From JAUWNP01 sp034430655 (GTDB lineage: Bacteria; Chloroflexota; Anaerolineae; B4-G1), in NCBI GenBank assembly GCA_034430655.1, contig DAOUEC010000109.1, positions 1 to 7,251 of the forward strand: 7,251 nt of DNA, written 5' to 3'. The translations under genes and the position numbers were made by a program. Positions 6,198-7,251 of the stretch are shown piece by piece. Numbering within the stretch: the stretch's first letter is position 1; the number at the start of each line of letters is the position of its first letter. Below the pieces are notes generated by a model, which saw only the letters and a program-made list of their open reading frames with translations, was not told where the DNA came from and searched no databases.

Positions 6198-7251
6198 CTA
6201 CGGACGTGGGGCAGATGTACTGTGAGTGCGAAGAACGAGGGGGAGATAGACGCTTGTCACCGGCCCTCGCGGCGGGGGTGGCACGACCAGTTGGCCAGGT
6301 GGCTCGCTATCTACCGGCACCGCAGGTTGCGTCCGCGGCGTTTTGGCATCAAACAGGAAACGCTCCACCCTTCGATTATGCTCAGGATGCACCCCGGTCA
6401 CCGCGCTTGCCGAACAAACCCCTCCGATCTCGACAGTGATGCCGTACTCCGCGTCGGTTACCCCTTCCACCTCAATCTGATAGTTCCCATCCTTGGGTGC
6501 CTCGAACTGTACTTCGTCTGTCTCACCCTGGCTTTTGATACTGTACCAGTAATCGTCCCCTGTCCGATACCCGGGCGGCCATACGTACAGGTCGGGGTCT
6601 CCATACGCCGGCTCGATTCGCACCTGCAAGCACTGCCCGGCCTCCGCCATCTGGCGATAGGTCTTTGTCTCACCGGCAGCCACCTGGTCTGAGGCTGGCA
6701 TGTAGTTGACCTGAGCGCGCAGGGGGGCGCAGGAGATGTTCCCCGCCGCATCCGCTGCCCAGGCCTGCAGGTAGCGCAGCCCAGTGTTGGGATGCAGGGT
6801 CCACGGGTGGGGCTGCTCGTCGTAAGGTAGCCAGTCTGTCCAGTGCACCGGCACCCAGGTCCGAGCGCCCAGGTTGTAGTGCTGTTCGACGTAGTAGACC
6901 TGGGTCGGGCCTGTGTCGTCGGTCGCGGTGACAGTGAGGGTAACGCTGCGCGTCACCGTGCTGCTGGCTCCACCATTGACCAGGAAACCGGTCACCTCCG
7001 GCGGGGTGGTGTCTGCCAGCGGTGACAGGACGGTAACAGTACGGCTGACCACGTTGTTTAACTCGTTCGTCTCGGACACCATGCCATCGGGGTCAATTTC
7101 CGCAAAGATGGTGTAGAGGCCGGCCGGCTGTGCACCCCAGGCGAGGGCGGTGGTGCTGGCCGTGTCGTCAACCCCGATAGCGACGAGGGAGGCGTCGCCG
7201 ATGGCTGCTGCGGGGTTGAGCGCCCCCAGGTAGAAGCGGACCGGGACCATA
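6198..7251 (-). CDS. C-terminal part of a secreted multidomain protein: CARDB, Ig-like, PPC domains, VYLPLVLR end (partial)
   Basis: The frame runs from the window edge to TAG at 6198-6200, giving 350 visible residues. The ATG at 7248-7250 is probably internal, because it falls inside a domain. Residues about 1-74 match the end of a CARDB adhesion-type domain (EIDPDGMVSETNELNN). Residues 80-183 are an Ig/fibronectin-like domain opening with DTTPPEVTG and ending near WAADAAGNIS. Residues about 186-275 are a PPC domain (YGDPDLYVWPPGY... APKDGNYQIEVEG), common in secreted peptidases and surface proteins. A basic, then proline-rich linker leads to VYLPLVLR (334-341) and a nine-residue tail. I recall this YLPLV motif as frequent in Chloroflexota exported proteins, but its role is not known to me. 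The signal peptide and any catalytic domain lie outside the window; a secreted protease or surface adhesin are both possible. It converges on recJ with 16 bp between stops and has no functional link to it. Confidence 0.88.
   Translation of the reverse strand, partial: MVPVRFYLGALNPAAAIGDASLVAIGVDDTASTTALAWGAQPAGLYTIFAEIDPDGMVSETNELNNVVSRTVTVLSPLADTTPPEVTGFLVNGGASSTVTRSVTLTVTATDDTGPTQVYYVEQHYNLGARTWVPVHWTDWLPYDEQPHPWTLHPNTGLRYLQAWAADAAGNISCAPLRAQVNYMPASDQVAAGETKTYRQMAEAGQCLQVRIEPAYGDPDLYVWPPGYRTGDDYWYSIKSQGETDEVQFEAPKDGNYQIEVEGVTDAEYGITVEIGGVCSASAVTGVHPEHNRRVERFLFDAKTPRTQPAVPVDSEPPGQLVVPPPPRGPVTSVYLPLVLRTHSTSAPRP
6366..6389 (-). repeat. Interspersed-repeat-like palindrome inside the secreted-protein gene
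   Basis: On the minus strand this 24-mer starts CATCCTGAGC, has a short AT-rich centre and ends CGAAGGGTG. Its ends pair (CATCCT with AGGGTG, one T-G pair). It closely resembles the CATCCTGAGC-N-AGTCGAAGG family of short repeats that I recall from many bacterial genomes. It encodes HPEHNRRV at residues 288-295 of the linker between the PPC domain and the C-terminal motif. Multicopy status cannot be judged from this window. Confidence 0.5.

Noticed and set aside
6222..6692. 156-residue plus-strand open frame opposite the secreted-protein gene
   Set aside because: It is antisense to clear PPC-domain coding and has no protein family character.
7248..7250. ATG as the true start of the minus-strand secreted protein
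   Set aside because: It would start inside a CARDB-like domain with no signal peptide. The frame continues to the window edge, so the gene is truncated.

Overview
This is a GC-rich window whose gene content and protein signatures suggest a member of the Chloroflexota (Anaerolineae/Caldilineae-like). Two things point there: a secreted multidomain protein ending in a proline-rich linker plus a VYLPLVLR motif, which I recall as common in exported proteins of that phylum, and scattered short GC-rich palindromes. This is a judgement from sequence style, not a database match.

Layout. Positions 1-6181 carry four plus-strand genes in tight succession, all of DNA-repair or recombination type. They are: (1) the 3' part of a probable superfamily-1 helicase-like gene (1-717, 5' end outside the window, with a segment that looks frame-shifted at about 190-300); (2) a complete UvrD/PcrA-like SF1 helicase of 750 residues (760-3012) with all main helicase motifs; (3) a stand-alone 277-residue PD-(D/E)XK nuclease of the Cas4/AddB/RecB type with four cysteines arranged as an iron-sulfur staple (3021-3854); (4) RecJ single-strand exonuclease, 775 residues with a long C-terminal extension (3854-6181). 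Genes 2 and 3 are 8 bp apart. Genes 3 and 4 overlap by one base (TGATG), with the recJ ribosome binding site inside the nuclease gene.

Positions 6198-7251 hold, on the minus strand and converging on recJ with only 16 bp between stop codons, the C-terminal 350 residues of a large secreted protein. It has a CARDB-like end, an Ig-like domain, a PPC (bacterial pre-peptidase C-terminal) domain, and a linker that seems partly built from an interspersed repeat, followed by VYLPLVLR.

How they may work together. In RecBCD and AddAB, SF1 motors and RecB-type nuclease domains are fused in large subunits. Here the motor (gene 2) ends about 30 residues after motif VI with no nuclease domain, and an AddB-type Fe-S nuclease is encoded separately just downstream, followed by RecJ, the 5'-3' single-strand exonuclease. 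The most interesting reading of the window is a dispersed DNA-end-processing module made of one or two helicases, an Fe-S nuclease and RecJ, translated together. The secreted protein is functionally unrelated. No RNA genes, CRISPR array, complete insertion sequence or convincing promoter or terminator was seen.
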